Source: Cryphonectria parasitica EP155 (lineage: Eukaryota > Ascomycota > Sordariomycetes > Diaporthales > Cryphonectriaceae). Taken from it: a stretch of 64,000 bases of DNA. Positions 1 through 11,717 of the stretch are shown here, one piece after another. The stretch is from positions 3,342,759-3,406,758 of the forward strand of contig NW_024468911.1 in assembly GCF_011745365.1 (NCBI RefSeq). Direction: 5' to 3'. The notes under the pieces were generated by a model. The model did no database searches. It worked only from the letters and a program-made list of their open reading frames with translations, and had not been told where the DNA came from. Position 1 is the stretch's first letter, and the number at the start of each line of letters is the position of its first letter. The position numbers and the translations under genes are program-made.

Positions 1-2646
1 CGAAGACATTGAAGCCTGCCCTCCGCAGAAAGAGCTCCCAGAGCGTCTCGGCGTCAAGCAGGCCTGTCAACACAGCTGGGTCGGCCAGACCATACCGGCT
101 GATGCAAGAAGCCACCCAGGTTGCCAATGTCTTGTCTCCTCCACCAACATAATGTATCTGGACGCTGCAGTCGAGGCCGCTCGAGAATCCCTGAAGCTCA
201 TGGATAGCGACCATATCGGATGTCGAGAGCTCAGTGAGTGTATCATCACCGCCTCCTTCGCCTCCTATGAGAACAATGAGCTGCTCATATCGTACTGAGG
301 CTTTTTCGACTCGTATTTGGACCATGCTCTTGGTGGTTCCTGGTTTGGATTTCTGGCGGACCCGGATCATGGACGTAATGATGAGACCTGTGCTTGGGGA
401 TATGGAGACATCGGCATCGTTGGCAAGATCAGGGACAACTTCGGCTCGAGCAACGGAACCCTGCCGCCAGACAGAGGTATTGTGGCCATCATAATCCCTC
501 TCGATCAGAGTCAGGTCCGGAATGAGTCCTTCGATCGCCCAGAGCAGACGTGCAGGAATCTTGACAGAGATAAAGGCCGCCAATGGAGTTCCTGGGAGCT
601 GGAGCGATGGACAGGGTGTGTTTTGCTTCGTTGCTGGTTTGTTCGCGGAACTGTCCGATTGGTCACCCCTATCGCCATTGGGTCTTGGGACTTTCTTGGA
701 CACTATCTTTGGTGTTGCACCAACTTCAGCTCCGGATTTCTGAGGGCTGAAATACTTACTGTATGTCCATGGCTTCTTCTCTGGCGCATGGATTTCCATA
801 TAATTCTCCAGAAGCCTCGTAGAGGCCCCTGGAGAGTCTCCTGCCAACAGGGACGGGCCATCGTTCTTAGACATCTGCTGCGACGAAGGCACTGCAAAAG
901 TTCGAGGCTTCTTGAATGTTTCTCCTCTGTCGTTGAGGTTTATGGACCTCTTCCTTACGAAGTCCATCAGGTTGTCCTCGGGGGCGCTCTTGCTCTTGGC
1001 CTCAACCTCGATTTCCTCATATATATCCTGGTCCTTGAAAGCCATGGGCAGGTTTCGCTGTTGGACGAAGTCTAGGCTCGTGGAAACTTCGCTTGTTTCG
1101 GGAAGTTGAAGCAAAGCCTGAACGAGAGGATCACCAGCGTCCACAGTCTCCTCAAACAACGCAAAATTGGCTTTATGAGAATTCAACGGGTTCCATCTCA
1201 GCTTGCTCTCAGCAGTTTTGTGCACGGGCCAGCGGCGAATCTCGAAAAGATGTTCCATACCACCCTGCATCCATTGGAAGATGCCTCTCGCATCGTTATG
1301 AAGTCTTGCCCATTCTGGGTCAGGGCGCGAGAAGTCCATGATGGGAACTCGAACACGGGCGGTCGCGTCCACCTCGTTCAGCTCTTCTTGTTCAATGGCC
1401 TTTTCAATCTTGCCTGCAGCTTTTTGCAACTGCTCTTGTAGGGAATCGTCTGAGAAGCTCTGAAGCCATGCCGTTTCAGACCCACGGTCTAGGTCCATTG
1501 CTCCCTCGACAAAGTCTTTGAAAGCGCCTGGGCCCGAAGGACCTGGTAGCTCTGGAGCCTCATCCATCAACAGGGGCATCTCGATTTTGAACTCGTCGAG
1601 GTTCTGTCGAGGGTAATCCAGAAGCGCCTCCGCCTCCTGGTCGGTCACGGTGAACTTGTCCTGCAGAAACTCGCGAATAGGAGAGGTGTTGTCGCTCCAT
1701 CTGTCCTGATGCTCCCCAAGCATAGCCTCCTCGATGGCATGGAAATTGTCGCTAAGCAGTGAACTCGAGTCTGGTGGTATGGGAAGAGGGCCGGGATCGA
1801 AATCTGATGTGAGGAAGTTGTTCCTAAGCTTGGGGCTCACAGGTGGGGTGAGCTTCTTCTCCATGCGCGGATTCTGTAAATAGGACGTTAGGCTCACAAC
1901 GAAACAATTAAGCTTTCACAAATAGCGGAACTTGCCTTTTCATAGCTGACCTCCTCGATCAGGAACCTCATCCGGTCCTCACTTGTGAATTCATGTCTGC
2001 GTTGGTTGATGAGATATCTGGCGCTGTCTTGGGTGACTGCCAGCCTCTCCCCCTCAATCGTCCTCACGAGGTCATCGCACCGCGCTCGGACCTTCGCTGA
2101 CAGCTCCATGCCTTCGCCATCCTCCAAGTTCTGAGGATGAAGTGGCAATCTGTGGTTCTTGATGGAGTCCAAGACGGCAGCGCGACGGGCTGCATTCTCT
2201 TTCTCGAACTCTTTCATGTCCCATTCGTTGTCGGTCTTGAGGATAGGTAGCTCGAGTTTCAGGCCCGCGACCTTGACCGAGTCGCACACTTCCTGAGTGA
2301 GCTTTTCCACCTCTTCATCCGTGAGGGAGCGTCGAACATTGTGGATGAGCCTCAGCGCGTCGTTCGTGGTGGACGGCTTCTCCCACAGCGAAGGCGTTGG
2401 GATCTCCAGCTCAGCAAGGTGACTGTGATCAGTGAAGCCGTCCTCTCCTGCATCTGGGATAGTCTCCTGGATCAGGGGTCCGAAGAGATGGGCGATAGAG
2501 AAGGAGCTCAGGCGATGGTCTATCACAAGGTTGTTCTCGTAGGCATATTGCATGACCTCGTTCATGACGGCCCCGTCCCATGTGTCCATGCATGACTCCT
2601 CAGGTGTCATCAGCTTCTGGGGGCTGTGGTACTCGTACTCGGCCAT
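1..2646 (-). CDS. Zip2/SHOC1-like meiotic XPF-fold protein, C-terminus cut by the window edge
   Basis: Proposed exons on the minus strand: 2646-1936, then 1873 to the window edge (open, at least 861 residues). The start is the Met before AEYEYHSPQK; more upstream in-frame sequence exists but reads like a leader. The last 200 visible residues resemble the XPF nuclease fold: a strand-like stretch (GLIITSMIRVRQKSK), then YEQLIVLIGG, then a helix region ending in IHYVGGGDKTLATWV, followed by LLDAETLWELFLRRAGFNVF, which looks like the start of a helix-hairpin-helix unit. The GDxnERKxxxD catalytic signature of active XPF nucleases is not seen where expected, as in the inactive family Zip2/SHOC1, which works with Spo16 in stabilising meiotic crossover intermediates. 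The N-terminal 650 residues are acidic and not recognised. The single intron (1935-1874) is GC-AG and joins in phase 0. Family assignment is by eye and could be another inactive XPF-like protein. Confidence 0.6.
1874..1935 (-). other. GC-AG intron in the Zip2-like gene
   Basis: Read on the minus strand, the donor is AAAAG|GCAAGT and the acceptor TTTACAG|AATCCG, with CTAAC as a likely branch point. Splicing keeps phase 0 exactly. The nearest GT (GTTCCG) would put the downstream exon out of frame. Confidence 0.75.
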
Positions 2647-3217
2647 TGTGGTGTGTCTGAGTATGCAGGTAGACAGCGTAGACAGCGGTGCTGGGAGATG
2701 ATGCGACGTGGTGATTCTGCAGAGCTGGTTGGAATGCGAGGAGACGGAGAGGCGGTAGTTGAAAAGATATTTGGTGGATTTCTGAGCTATAACGTGTAAT
2801 AAGAGACGAGGATTGCAATATACAGGATGACAGGGTGGTCGAAAGAGTCCAAGGAATGTGAAGAAGAAAAGGAAGAACGAGGAGTTGAAAGATGGCCAAG
2901 CAAAAGGCAAGTCTATGTATGTGGCTTGGTGGTTACCGAAGCGGAAAGAAGCACCACAGCACGCCTATTTTCCTTCCTTCCCTTTTCTCCTCCTCTCTCT
3001 CAACTTTTGGCCCCCGCATTTTCACCATGCACGTATTCTTTTTTGCGTACCAATACGCTCCAGATCTGAACATGAACCAATGTGCAAGATGGGAAACCAG
3101 AACAAGGAAAAAGGAAAAGAAAGAAGAAAGAGAGAAAAACACAGACAGTAATGGATGAATATCGCTAATGCTTTCGGGGATGACAATACCGTCTCGAACC
3201 AACCCTCCTTTTCCATC
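2647..3217. other. Intergenic: leader/promoter of the Zip2-like gene and 3' end of the LYC1-type gene
   Basis: Purine- and pyrimidine-rich sequence (AAGAAAAGGAAG-like runs around 2860-2900 and 3100-3150). No gene is supported. Confidence 0.6.
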
Positions 3218-4456
3218 TCAACCCCACGCAAACTTCTCATTCGCAACCCAGTCCACGGCAGCCGTCTCCTCATCGCCATACCACATCAGGCTGGCAATGC
3301 TGCTCTGCTCCCTGTCCACGAGCGTGTACTCGAGCCCGCTCTTGGCGGCCGCCTTCAGCAGCAGCGCCGAGGGGTTCCACATCTGGATATCAAAGGATCG
3401 CCACTCCAAGGCCTCGCGCTGGGCCAGCGAGATGATCTCCCTGAGACCCTCCACGACGTAGTCCTCGGATGCGCTGTCCTCGTCCTCGATCACGAAGCGC
3501 AGGATGTGGAACGTGTTGTTGTCGATCTTCTCCAGGTTGCCATAATACCCCCGCGTCCAGACAGCCCAGATCCTCCGCCCAGGCTCGCCATACAAGCCGC
3601 CACGGACCTCGGGCGTCTTGCCAAACATCTGCTTCGTGATGAAGTCTTCACGCATCATGTGCCACAGGAACTGGTCCAGATCTGGCACCAGCGCCGCGCA
3701 CACCTGCTTCTTGCCGCCTGTTGACGGCAGCTGTTTCGCGCGGCGCTCCATCTCTGTGCGCACAATCCCTTCATCGTCGCGGCACAAGAGGGCGAGGTCG
3801 TGGTAGCCGAGCACCTTGACCTTGCTCGGTGAGGATGATGCACTACCAGGTGTAGAGGCCGAGGAGGCGGCGGCAGTGGCAGGCTTGAAGCTGAGGTGAG
3901 AGCTCTCAAATGCTGCCCAGCCGTGGTTTGCGTAGAAGGCCTTGCCAATGTCCGAGTAGAGGACCGAGAAGAGCGAGCGTGTGACGACCGACTCCTTCTC
4001 GTCGGCCTTGGGCTCCCTGCGTGCTACAGACCACTCCTTCAGCTTCTCTCCTAGCTCGCTCATCATCCTCGAGGCGTAGCCCTTGCCCCGGTATGTGGGG
4101 TTGGTGAAGACAGACCCCACGTTGTGGGCGATGCCCTCTTGCACGGTCACCTCTCCGTCAGGGCCGAGCCGACTGGCGAGGGCACGCTTGCGCAGCGTCT
4201 CGCAGCTGGCATAAATGGGCCTGTTGTCTGGGACGCCATTTCGGTCCGTCAGGATCCAATGGGTGACACCCCCATTCTTGGCCAGGGGCACAGTCATCAG
4301 AAATTCCTCCCTCTTCAGATAATCTTCATAATTGAGAGGTCCTCCCCACATGGGATGGTGAAGCCCCCATACGTGAAGAAGCTCGGCTTTGGTGGATTCT
4401 GCCAGCCCGAGGTCTGGTGAGTTTGCCGGCGGGAGATCGTGAGTATGGGAGCCCAT
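3218..4456 (-). CDS. LYC1-type GNAT N-acetyltransferase
   Basis: Single-exon gene of 412 residues. It resembles the fungal LYC1 family, named for the Yarrowia lysine acetyltransferase that transfers an acetyl group from acetyl-CoA to lysine and is linked to lysine catabolism. Visible features are an N-terminal substrate-side region (ELLHVWGLHHPMWGGPL), the GNAT acetyl-CoA loop in VGSVFTNPTYRGKGYASRMM at about residues 112-131, and the family-typical LYSDIGKAFYANHGW further on. A short Ala/Ser-rich linker follows at about 195-210. The C-terminal half (FITKQMFGKTPEVRG, IWAVWTRGYYGN) is also typical of LYC1-like proteins and absent from small GNATs. The start at 4456 gives MGSHTHDLPP, with no better upstream Met. 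It ends 571 bp from the start of the Zip2-like gene, same strand. Lysine as substrate is inferred from the family. Confidence 0.82.
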   Translation of the reverse strand: MGSHTHDLPPANSPDLGLAESTKAELLHVWGLHHPMWGGPLNYEDYLKREEFLMTVPLAKNGGVTHWILTDRNGVPDNRPIYASCETLRKRALASRLGPDGEVTVQEGIAHNVGSVFTNPTYRGKGYASRMMSELGEKLKEWSVARREPKADEKESVVTRSLFSVLYSDIGKAFYANHGWAAFESSHLSFKPATAAASSASTPGSASSSPSKVKVLGYHDLALLCRDDEGIVRTEMERRAKQLPSTGGKKQVCAALVPDLDQFLWHMMREDFITKQMFGKTPEVRGGLYGEPGRRIWAVWTRGYYGNLEKIDNNTFHILRFVIEDEDSASEDYVVEGLREIISLAQREALEWRSFDIQMWNPSALLLKAAAKSGLEYTLVDREQSSIASLMWYGDEETAAVDWVANEKFAWG

Positions 4457-5613
4457 GGCTACGGATGATTATGCGCACGGTCACTGAAACGAGAAGAGGA
4501 AGAAGAAAGAGGAAGAAAAAAGAAGAGAAGCAAAGGACAGAGGCCAAAGCTTTGTCAGGAGTAGTAAAAACTGGCCCCTCAAGTATGAACAAATAGTAGT
4601 GAACAAACAGTCTCACACCCTGATCGGATGTCTTACGCCAGTCCAAGACAGACAGACAGTCAGCTTAAGTCGATTGTATAATCTGAGTAGGTGAAGGGGG
4701 TTCACGATAGGCCATCAAGTCGAGGCCGGTACGATGCTGAGGAAGAAGCTATCGTGAAAGGGAACAGAGGACAGAAAACGAGTGAGGAAGGTCTTGGTAC
4801 ACCCGCCCGCAACGCAGACACAAACACACAAAGCTACGAGGTTCACTCGTCGGTTCTTTATACTTATATCCCCACGTGTGTGTTCCTTCCGGCGCAACAG
4901 GAAAACCGGATCCACAGCCACGACTACAAAGAAGCTCTAGACTGTAATCATCATCCCTGCACTTGCCATGCCCGCCCGTCGCTAAGACCGCTGTGCGTAT
5001 CTTTGCCCCCTCCCCCCCATGACCAATTCACCCCCTTCGTTGTGTGTTGGCCAAACCTACACCGACCGTTTCTCTTCCAAGTCTTGAAACTAGCCAGAGA
5101 AGCCCGAATGACCACTGCTGGCTTTCAAGGAACCGACCAAGCTATTTGTCCGCCCGCCCTTCTTTTGCGTTTTTGAAACGTAAACTCTACGTCAATCCCG
5201 CCCCATCCCCAAGATCTAAAAGGGCGTTTGGCGCTCCCGGGTTCTGCGATGGAGGGGCGGCGCCGACACGGGGAGTCCACTTAAGCCGCTGGTTGCCGGC
5301 CTGTTGGTTACGGCGGTCTGACAGAGCCTCCCGCCGGCGCTCGACCCCCTCAGGAGAGGCAGTTCAGAGGAACATGGTGCAGGGCGGTGGAGAAGCTGAT
5401 CTGCAGGGTCCTTGCTAGCAGTCACAAGCCCCCTCAGGTGAGGAGGACTGATTGGCAACTTTGGCATCTCGGTATCTCGGATCATGTACATGTTCTTTTT
5501 GTCTCTGTCTCTTTCTTCAATCTCCACGTCCGACGTCTATTGACTCTATGGATGGCTCCACAAGACACACACTTCATCCCTCAGCAGCCTTTTGTTGGGC
5601 CCTGGCCCCCTTC
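4457..5613. other. Intergenic, 1.16 kb, no gene seen
   Basis: Contains the LYC1-type gene's upstream region and the CCT1 3' flank. Short ORFs here have no recognisable content. A C run sits near 5010-5020. Confidence 0.6.
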
Positions 5614-7388
5614 TCAGTGACCGTGTCCATCATCCTCCTCCCCCCTCTGCTCCGGATCCAGTTTTACGAGCGTGTCGATTCGCAATATTGCTATGCATGC
5701 CTCCACCGCGCTCTTCAGCTGTCGCACCTTGCTCATGCTCGGCTCCAGCACGCCGGCCTTGATCTCGTCCACGACCTTGCCCTTCATCAGGTCCAGTCCG
5801 TAGTTCTTGTAGCCCTTCTTCTTGGCGATTGTCTTCTCGTCCTCGCTGGCGTCTCCCTCGGCCATCCGTTGTGACAGGGCGTGGCGCGATCGCAGCTGGG
5901 CAACCAGTTCGGACGCGTCCTTGGCAGCGTTCACTGCGAGTGTCTTGGGGATGACCATGAGAGACTGTGCAAACTCGCCGATGGCCAGCTGCTCCCTAGA
6001 GCCGACGGTGCCGGCAAACTCTTCCAAGTAGATGTGCAGGGCCGTCTCAACAGCACCGCCACCTGGCACGATGCTCCCGCTCTCCAGGGTGCGCTTGACA
6101 GCCATCAGGGAATCGTGGATGGACCGCTCCATCTCGTCCAGGGTGAACTCGTGGGGACCCCGCAGGATCAGTGATGCCGAGGAGTGAGTCTTGGTCCCCT
6201 TGACCAAGATGCACTCGTCGTCCGAGATGCGTTCCTGCACGACCTCCTCAGCATGGCCGAGGTACGAGGGGTCGAACCGCTCATCGCCGTTCAGGTCCGA
6301 CAGGGTGCTCAGCAGCGTTGCCCCGGTCGCCTTGGCTATCCGCCGCAGGTCCTCCTTCTTGCACCTCCGGACAGCCATGGCACCCTTCTCGATGAACAGT
6401 TTGAGGCAGAGGTCGTCAATGCCCTTGGTAGTCAGGACAACGTTGGCGCCCGCCTTCAGGATCATCTCCACCCGCTCTATGACCATGCCGGACTCCCTTG
6501 CGCGGATCTGCTCTAGCTGCTGGGGGTCGTCCACCGTAATCTGCACGCCCAGCTTCATGCGCTCCTTCTGCAGGTTCATATCCAGCACGGCGATCTTGGC
6601 ATCCTTGACATGCGTCTTCATCGCCTGCGAGGCGACGGTGCAGTTCAAAGCGTATCCCTTGACCAGTAGAGACTCCAATGAGCTCTTGCCGTGTGCCTTG
6701 AGGATGTTCACTGCCTTGACAGGGTACTTGGTCTCGTTCCTGTTGTTGGTCGTCTTGACGGCCTGGATCGCATCAACCACCATATTGGCGAAGAAATCGG
6801 AGTCGGCGCCGATGATCTTGGACGACATGGAGGTCTTGGCGATGTTGAGGAGCGACTCCCGCCCGAGTTTCTCGACCTTGATGCTGACGTTCTCGTTCAT
6901 GTACTTGATCGCCTCGCGCAGGGCCAGGCGGTAGCCTGTGATGATCGTCGTGGGGTGTATCCGGTTCTTCATCAGCTCGTTCGCCCTCCGCAGGAGCTCG
7001 GCGGCGATGAGCACCACCGAGGTAGTGCCGTCACCGACCTCCTTGTCCTGTTGTTGAGCGAGGTCGACCAGAATTTTGCCGGCAGGGTGCTCGACATCGA
7101 GAAGGCTGAGGATCGTCGCGCCGTCGTTGGTCACCGTCACGTCTCCTATGTCGTCCACCATCATCTTGTCGAGGCCGCTGGGGCCGAACGAGCTCTTGAC
7201 AACATTTGCTATAGCTTGCGTGGCAACCACTGTAATGGGCCGTTAGAGATATTGCCTTGCTTAAGGTCTTGGCGAGTGTGTGGAAAGCTGCTCTGCTTAC
7301 CATTCTGGTCACGGATGTCTGCTCCAGAAATCTTCTGTCCACCCAGGAACAGCGTACCCTCCCGCGGCTGCTCGAACATAGACGCCAT
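5614..7388 (-). CDS. CCT1: T-complex protein 1 subunit alpha (CCT1), cytosolic chaperonin
   Basis: Exons 7388-7301 and 7229-5614 on the minus strand; 567 residues, the usual length. CCT1 is one of eight subunits of the cytosolic TRiC/CCT ring that folds actin and tubulin using ATP. Exon 1 encodes [20 protein letters not shown] and ends in the middle of a Val codon; the 71-nt intron (GTAAGC...TTACAG) restores [20 protein letters not shown]. Group II chaperonin motifs are visible: [24 protein letters not shown], and [17 protein letters not shown] in the C-terminal equatorial domain. The acidic, His-ended tail (EEDDGHGH) resembles other fungal CCT1 tails. It is divergently transcribed from the prolyl-tRNA synthetase gene with 568 bp between start codons. 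Identification is secure; the only judgement is the splice site, which is unambiguous in frame. Confidence 0.97.
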
Positions 7389-7956
7389 GTCGACTGGTTA
7401 GGTTCTGATCGGAGGGGAACGGAGACGATATGGAATGTCGTCTATGTGGGTTGGCTGGGTGCCTTGTCAGGAGTCGGGTGTGAAAGGACTGAACACGCTG
7501 TGCACGTTCGCAGGACAAGACGGGGCAAAGCTGCTGGTGGGACGTGAGCTTGAGTCGCGATTACCAACTTTTCAGGCCAGGGGAGGGCCCTCCCCAGAAG
7601 CGCGTGCCTGCAGCTGTAATTGGCTGCAGCTGGCTAGCGAGTGTACTGGCAGAACCCCACCTACCTGCCCGACCTGCCCCTCCAAAGCTTTTTGATGAGG
7701 GGCACTCGACCGGAAATCCACCATACAATTACCCTTAGTAGGCCCAAATTTATCACTGCCCAAAAAGCGTATCAGTCACATCCGCAACGTTGTTTCTGAT
7801 AACTTCTCCTTGTCTCGCGTGCCGTGTGTGTGTGTCACAAGTACTTGTTGCCACGATTTTTCTTTCCCTTCTACTGCAGACCCCCAATTAGTTTCATCTC
7901 TCTCTCACCCTCTACTCCCTTCACAGGATTTACCTTGAGCAAAAGGCACATTCAAG
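7389..7956. promoter_or_regulatory. Shared divergent promoter of CCT1 and prolyl-tRNA synthetase
   Basis: The 568 bp separate two divergent housekeeping start codons, so both promoters must lie here. It holds a CCAAT box on the minus strand (ATTGG at 7619-7623), one stress-element-like AGGGG (7579-7583) and a perfect 16-nt palindrome (7580-7595). A pyrimidine-rich stretch (about 7860-7925) precedes the + strand start. Function of these sites is inferred. Confidence 0.6.
7580..7595. repeat. Perfect 16-bp GC palindrome in the CCT1/PRS promoter
   Basis: GGGGAGGGCCCTCCCC equals its own reverse complement. It lies 192 bp from the CCT1 start and 362 bp from the prolyl-tRNA synthetase start. Confidence 0.85.
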
Positions 7957-10011
7957 ATGGCGGACGCCCCTCCTCCTGAACAGTCAAAGTCGGCGATCAA
8001 GAAGGCCGAGAAAGCTGCCAAGATGGCCGCCGACAAGGCTGCGAAAGCCGCCAAACAAGCGACTCTCGCCGTTGGCCAGGGCAAGAAGACTGATGACATT
8101 ATCGGCATGACGGCGAAGAAGGACGTCGACTTCCCTACGTGGTATCAGGAGGTCGTCCTGAAGGCCGAGATGATCGAGTACTACAACGAGGTAAGCCGTG
8201 AATGCCCTCCACCACCACCAACTCTGCCTCAAGACTGACTTGAAACATCAAGATTTCTGGCTTCTTCATCATGCGTCCTGCAAGCATGTACATCTGGAAC
8301 GTCATTCGCAAGTGGTTCCAGGAGAGGATCGAGGCAATGGGTGTGGAGGAGACCAGCTTCCCCATGTTCCTCTCCTCGAAATCCCTCGAGAAGGAGAAAG
8401 GTGAGCGGTCCTACCACCTTTGGAAATCATGGTCTGTGTTGGTGTTGGTGTAAATGCGTCATGAATGCTCATGCCGCTGCCATACAGATCACGTCGAGGG
8501 TTTCGCCCCTGAGTTGGCCTGGGTTACGAAAGCGTGAGTCACAACAGTTCTCGTCATTTAGGTTGTCCAACCCGCTGACAGTCTCTAGGGGTGACAAGGA
8601 TCTTGAGGTTTGCACGATATTCTGCTCCAGCCCTTCCTCAGAGAGACCAACCAGCTTACACATACATGCCATTAGGTTCCTGTGGCCGTCCGTCCAACCT
8701 CTGAGGCCGTCATGTACCCCTACTACGCCAAATGGATTCGCAGCCACCGAGATCTGCCCTTCCGTCTCAACCAGTGGAACTCTGTCGTGCGATGGGAGGC
8801 AAAGCAGACCACCCCTTTCCTCCGTGCGAGAGAGTTCATGTGGCAGGAGGGCCACACGGCACATCTGACCGAGGAGCTGGCTGGCCAGGAGGTTCTGGAG
8901 ATTCTCGAGCTGTACGCCGGCGTCTACGAGCAGCTGCTGGCTGTCCCGGTCGTTCGCGGCAGAAAGACGGAGAACGAGAAGTTTGCTGGCGGTTACTACA
9001 CGACTACAGTCGAGGGCTACATCCCGTCCAACGGTCGTGGCATCCAGGGTGCGACGTCCCACTGCCTGGGACAAAACTTTAGTAAGATGTCAGTCGCCAC
9101 GATCTCCCCTCTTTGCTGTACTAAGAATAAAACATTAACTCGGAAGCAGGTTCGACATCACGGTAGAGGATCCTTCTGAGAAGGGCAAGCACATCAACGT
9201 TTGGCAGAACTCGTGGGGTCTGTCCACCCGAGTGATTGGTGTCATGGTCATGATCCACGGTGACGACAAGGGCCTTGTCCTCCCTCCTCGGATTGCGAAG
9301 CTTCAGGTTATCATCATCCCGCTCGGCATCACCGCAAAGACGACCGAAGAGGTGAAGCAGAAGCATGGAGAGAAGGTGGAGCAGCTGGCGGTCGATCTCA
9401 AGAAGGCTGGCGTTCGCTGCGATGTCGACACCCGTGATGGCTACACGCCTCCATGGAAGTTCAACGACTGGGAGCTCAAGGGCGTCCCGCTGCGGGTCGA
9501 GTTTGGGTAAGCTGGCTTTTTTTTCTCCAAAACTATAATCTGGCTACTACAGATGAGCTGACTCAAGAGTTTGTACAGCCCCAAGGACATGGAGAAGGAC
9601 GTCATCAGCTACGCACGCCGTGACACGGGCGAGAAGGGTACGATCCCCATCTCGGAGATGGCGACCAAGGTTCCGGAGCTGCTTGAGACTATCCAACAAG
9701 ACCTGTACAACAAGGCCGACGCTGCCTACAAGGCCCACCGGATCCAGGTCACCGAGTGGGAGAAGGTGGTCCCTGCTCTGGATGCCAAGAATGTCGTCCT
9801 CATCCCCTTCTGTCTGGCACCCGACTGCGAGGAGAAGATCAAGGAAACGACCAAGAGCAAGGACGAGCACGGCAACGAGCGCATGGGCATGAAGAGCCTG
9901 TGCATTCCCTTTGAGCAGCCCGAGGGACTGGTCAAGGGCGAGACCAAGTGCCTGAACCCTACGTGCGGGAAGCTCGCCGAGTCCTGGGTCCAGTTCGGCA
10001 GGAGCTACTAG
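7957..10011 (+). CDS. Cytosolic prolyl-tRNA synthetase (class II, eukaryote/archaeal type)
   Basis: Seven exons: 7957-8190, 8253-8400, 8488-8533, 8589-8607, 8676-9088, 9150-9506, 9579-10011; 549 residues. The enzyme attaches proline to tRNA-Pro. After a Lys/Ala-rich N-terminus come [18 protein letters not shown], the class II motif 2 region ([29 protein letters not shown]), [27 protein letters not shown] and QNFSKMF. The anticodon-binding domain starts near [10 protein letters not shown], and the family-specific C-terminal zinc-binding-like domain holds [10 protein letters not shown] and [14 protein letters not shown], ending in the typical aromatic C-terminus FGRSY. Every exon junction restores this conserved text. 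Exon 4 is only 19 nt. The common GATSHGLGQNF appears here as [11 protein letters not shown], a Gly-to-Cys change. It shares its promoter with CCT1. No mitochondrial presequence is seen. Confidence 0.97.
8589..8607 (+). other. 19-nt micro-exon of the prolyl-tRNA synthetase gene
   Basis: Between CTCTAG and GTTTGC lies GGGTGACAAGGATCTTGAG, which completes an Ala codon and encodes GDKDLE. This is exactly the conserved link between [10 protein letters not shown] and [10 protein letters not shown], so skipping it would shift the frame. Confidence 0.9.
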
Positions 10012-10438
10012 AATAGAGAGAGGATTCTTGAGTTCAACTGCCTCGTTGAGCCATAAGATCTCTGATAGATCTCCTTGCGCAAAGAAAAATCAAAGAGCGA
10101 AAATAAGAAAGAAAAAAAAAGAGAACAAAAAAAGTGGATTCAAGCGTAGACGAGAGAGAGTCGAGAATATCATAGTAGCAACGATCATGTCTAGCTAAAG
10201 TGAGAAAGAAGATATTCATCCGTCACATCCACACTGAGCCCATTTCATTCACGAGAAGCGCATCAAATTCCTTCGGTACTTACCTTCATCCAAGAAGTGA
10301 GTGACGGTCGTAGAGGGCGTATATGACATTCTTTGAAGTGTGCAAAATATCTGGTCATACACAGGTCAAAGACCTACCTACCAACTAATTGACAGTCTTG
10401 ATCCCACTTCCAAGCCATTTTCATTGTATGTCTCCATG
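10012..10438. other. Convergent 3' flanks of prolyl-tRNA synthetase and P450 genes
   Basis: A-rich sequence at 10080-10135 (AAAGAAAAATC, GAAAAAAAAAG) is probably 3' untranslated DNA. No gene is seen. Confidence 0.6.
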
Positions 10439-11682
10439 TCAATTCTCTTTCACATACCACTTCAGACCAATCTCCTTACTCCCCTTCATCCTAAGCGTAA
10501 TCGAGTGATCCGGGTCCCCAGCAATCCGACGAGCCCTGGCTCGAGCCTGTGCAGACGACTCACCCTCCTCCTCAGCAATGCGAACCCGCGCACCGCCCTG
10601 GAACAGCCGCAAGAGAACGCTCGTGAATTCGACCTGGGAGAATTTCTTGCCAGGACACACCCGGGGCCCGCCGGTCCAAGGCAAGAAGGTGCCTGCGGCG
10701 GTAGAGATGAGGGACTCGGATTGCCAGTCGTACGTCCCGATGCTCGACCTGGTGGTGGAGGAGGAGGCTGCCTGGGTTAACGATGACGAGGAGGTGCTCG
10801 GGATCCAGCGGTCGGGGCGGAACTCGTCGGCGTCATCACCCCAGGTCTTCTTGTCGTGGTGTAGAGATACGAGGTCGATCTTTACGCTGGTGTCGGGAGG
10901 AATGGTGTATTCTTTGCCGTCGATGGTGAGGGTGTGGAAGTCGTGGGCTGTCCAGCGCGGCGTGACGGGTACTGGTCCATACATTCGTAATACCTCGTAC
11001 TGGTCGGGTGGGGTCTGGGCTTAGCTAGAAGTGAACGAAAAAGAGATTCAATGAGGGAAACTCACCATGGTCGCAAGACACCTGTGAAGTTTGGGAAACA
11101 CCACCGCGTACTTGAGCGATGACTGGTCGTCCTTGACAACTGCATCAATCTCCTCCGCCAGCCATTCCTGCCACTCCGGGTCGATAGCCAGCAGCGTGAT
11201 GGCAAAGTTTATGGCGTTGGCGGTGGTGTCATGACCAGCGATGTTGAAGATGAAGAGGTTCCCAGCGACCTCTTCATCGGTCAGCGCAGGCCCAGCACCA
11301 TTCTTCTTCGCTGCCCCAGACTTGTTGATGCTGTCATCATCAGCAGCAGCTCCTTGGTCAGACGCCCTGATCAGCGAGCTCATAAGCGTCGCCGCCCTCT
11401 TCTCACCCCCGTTTCCTTCCACACCAGCCGACGACGACGATCGCTCGCTCCTCTGGATCTCCTCGCGTTCGTCCCGGATCATCTGATGCAGGTAGGTGCC
11501 GTACTCGTGCTTGGCAACGCCGACGGCCTTGATCCCGCCCCACATGGCAGACTCGGGCCAGCCCATGCGCCGCAGGAGGATCCAGGCGATGAAGGGGCCC
11601 ATGTTGTTGAGAAGTGTGAAGAGTGCTTGACGGTAGCGCATGTGGTGCGCGTTGTTACTGTCGTTTGCCTTTTCATCCTCGT

Positions 11683-11717
<35 letters not shown>

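Noticed and set aside
317..1075. 252-codon ORF on the + strand
   Set aside because: Lies opposite the Zip2-like exon, has Cys/Trp/Leu-rich random composition and no motif.
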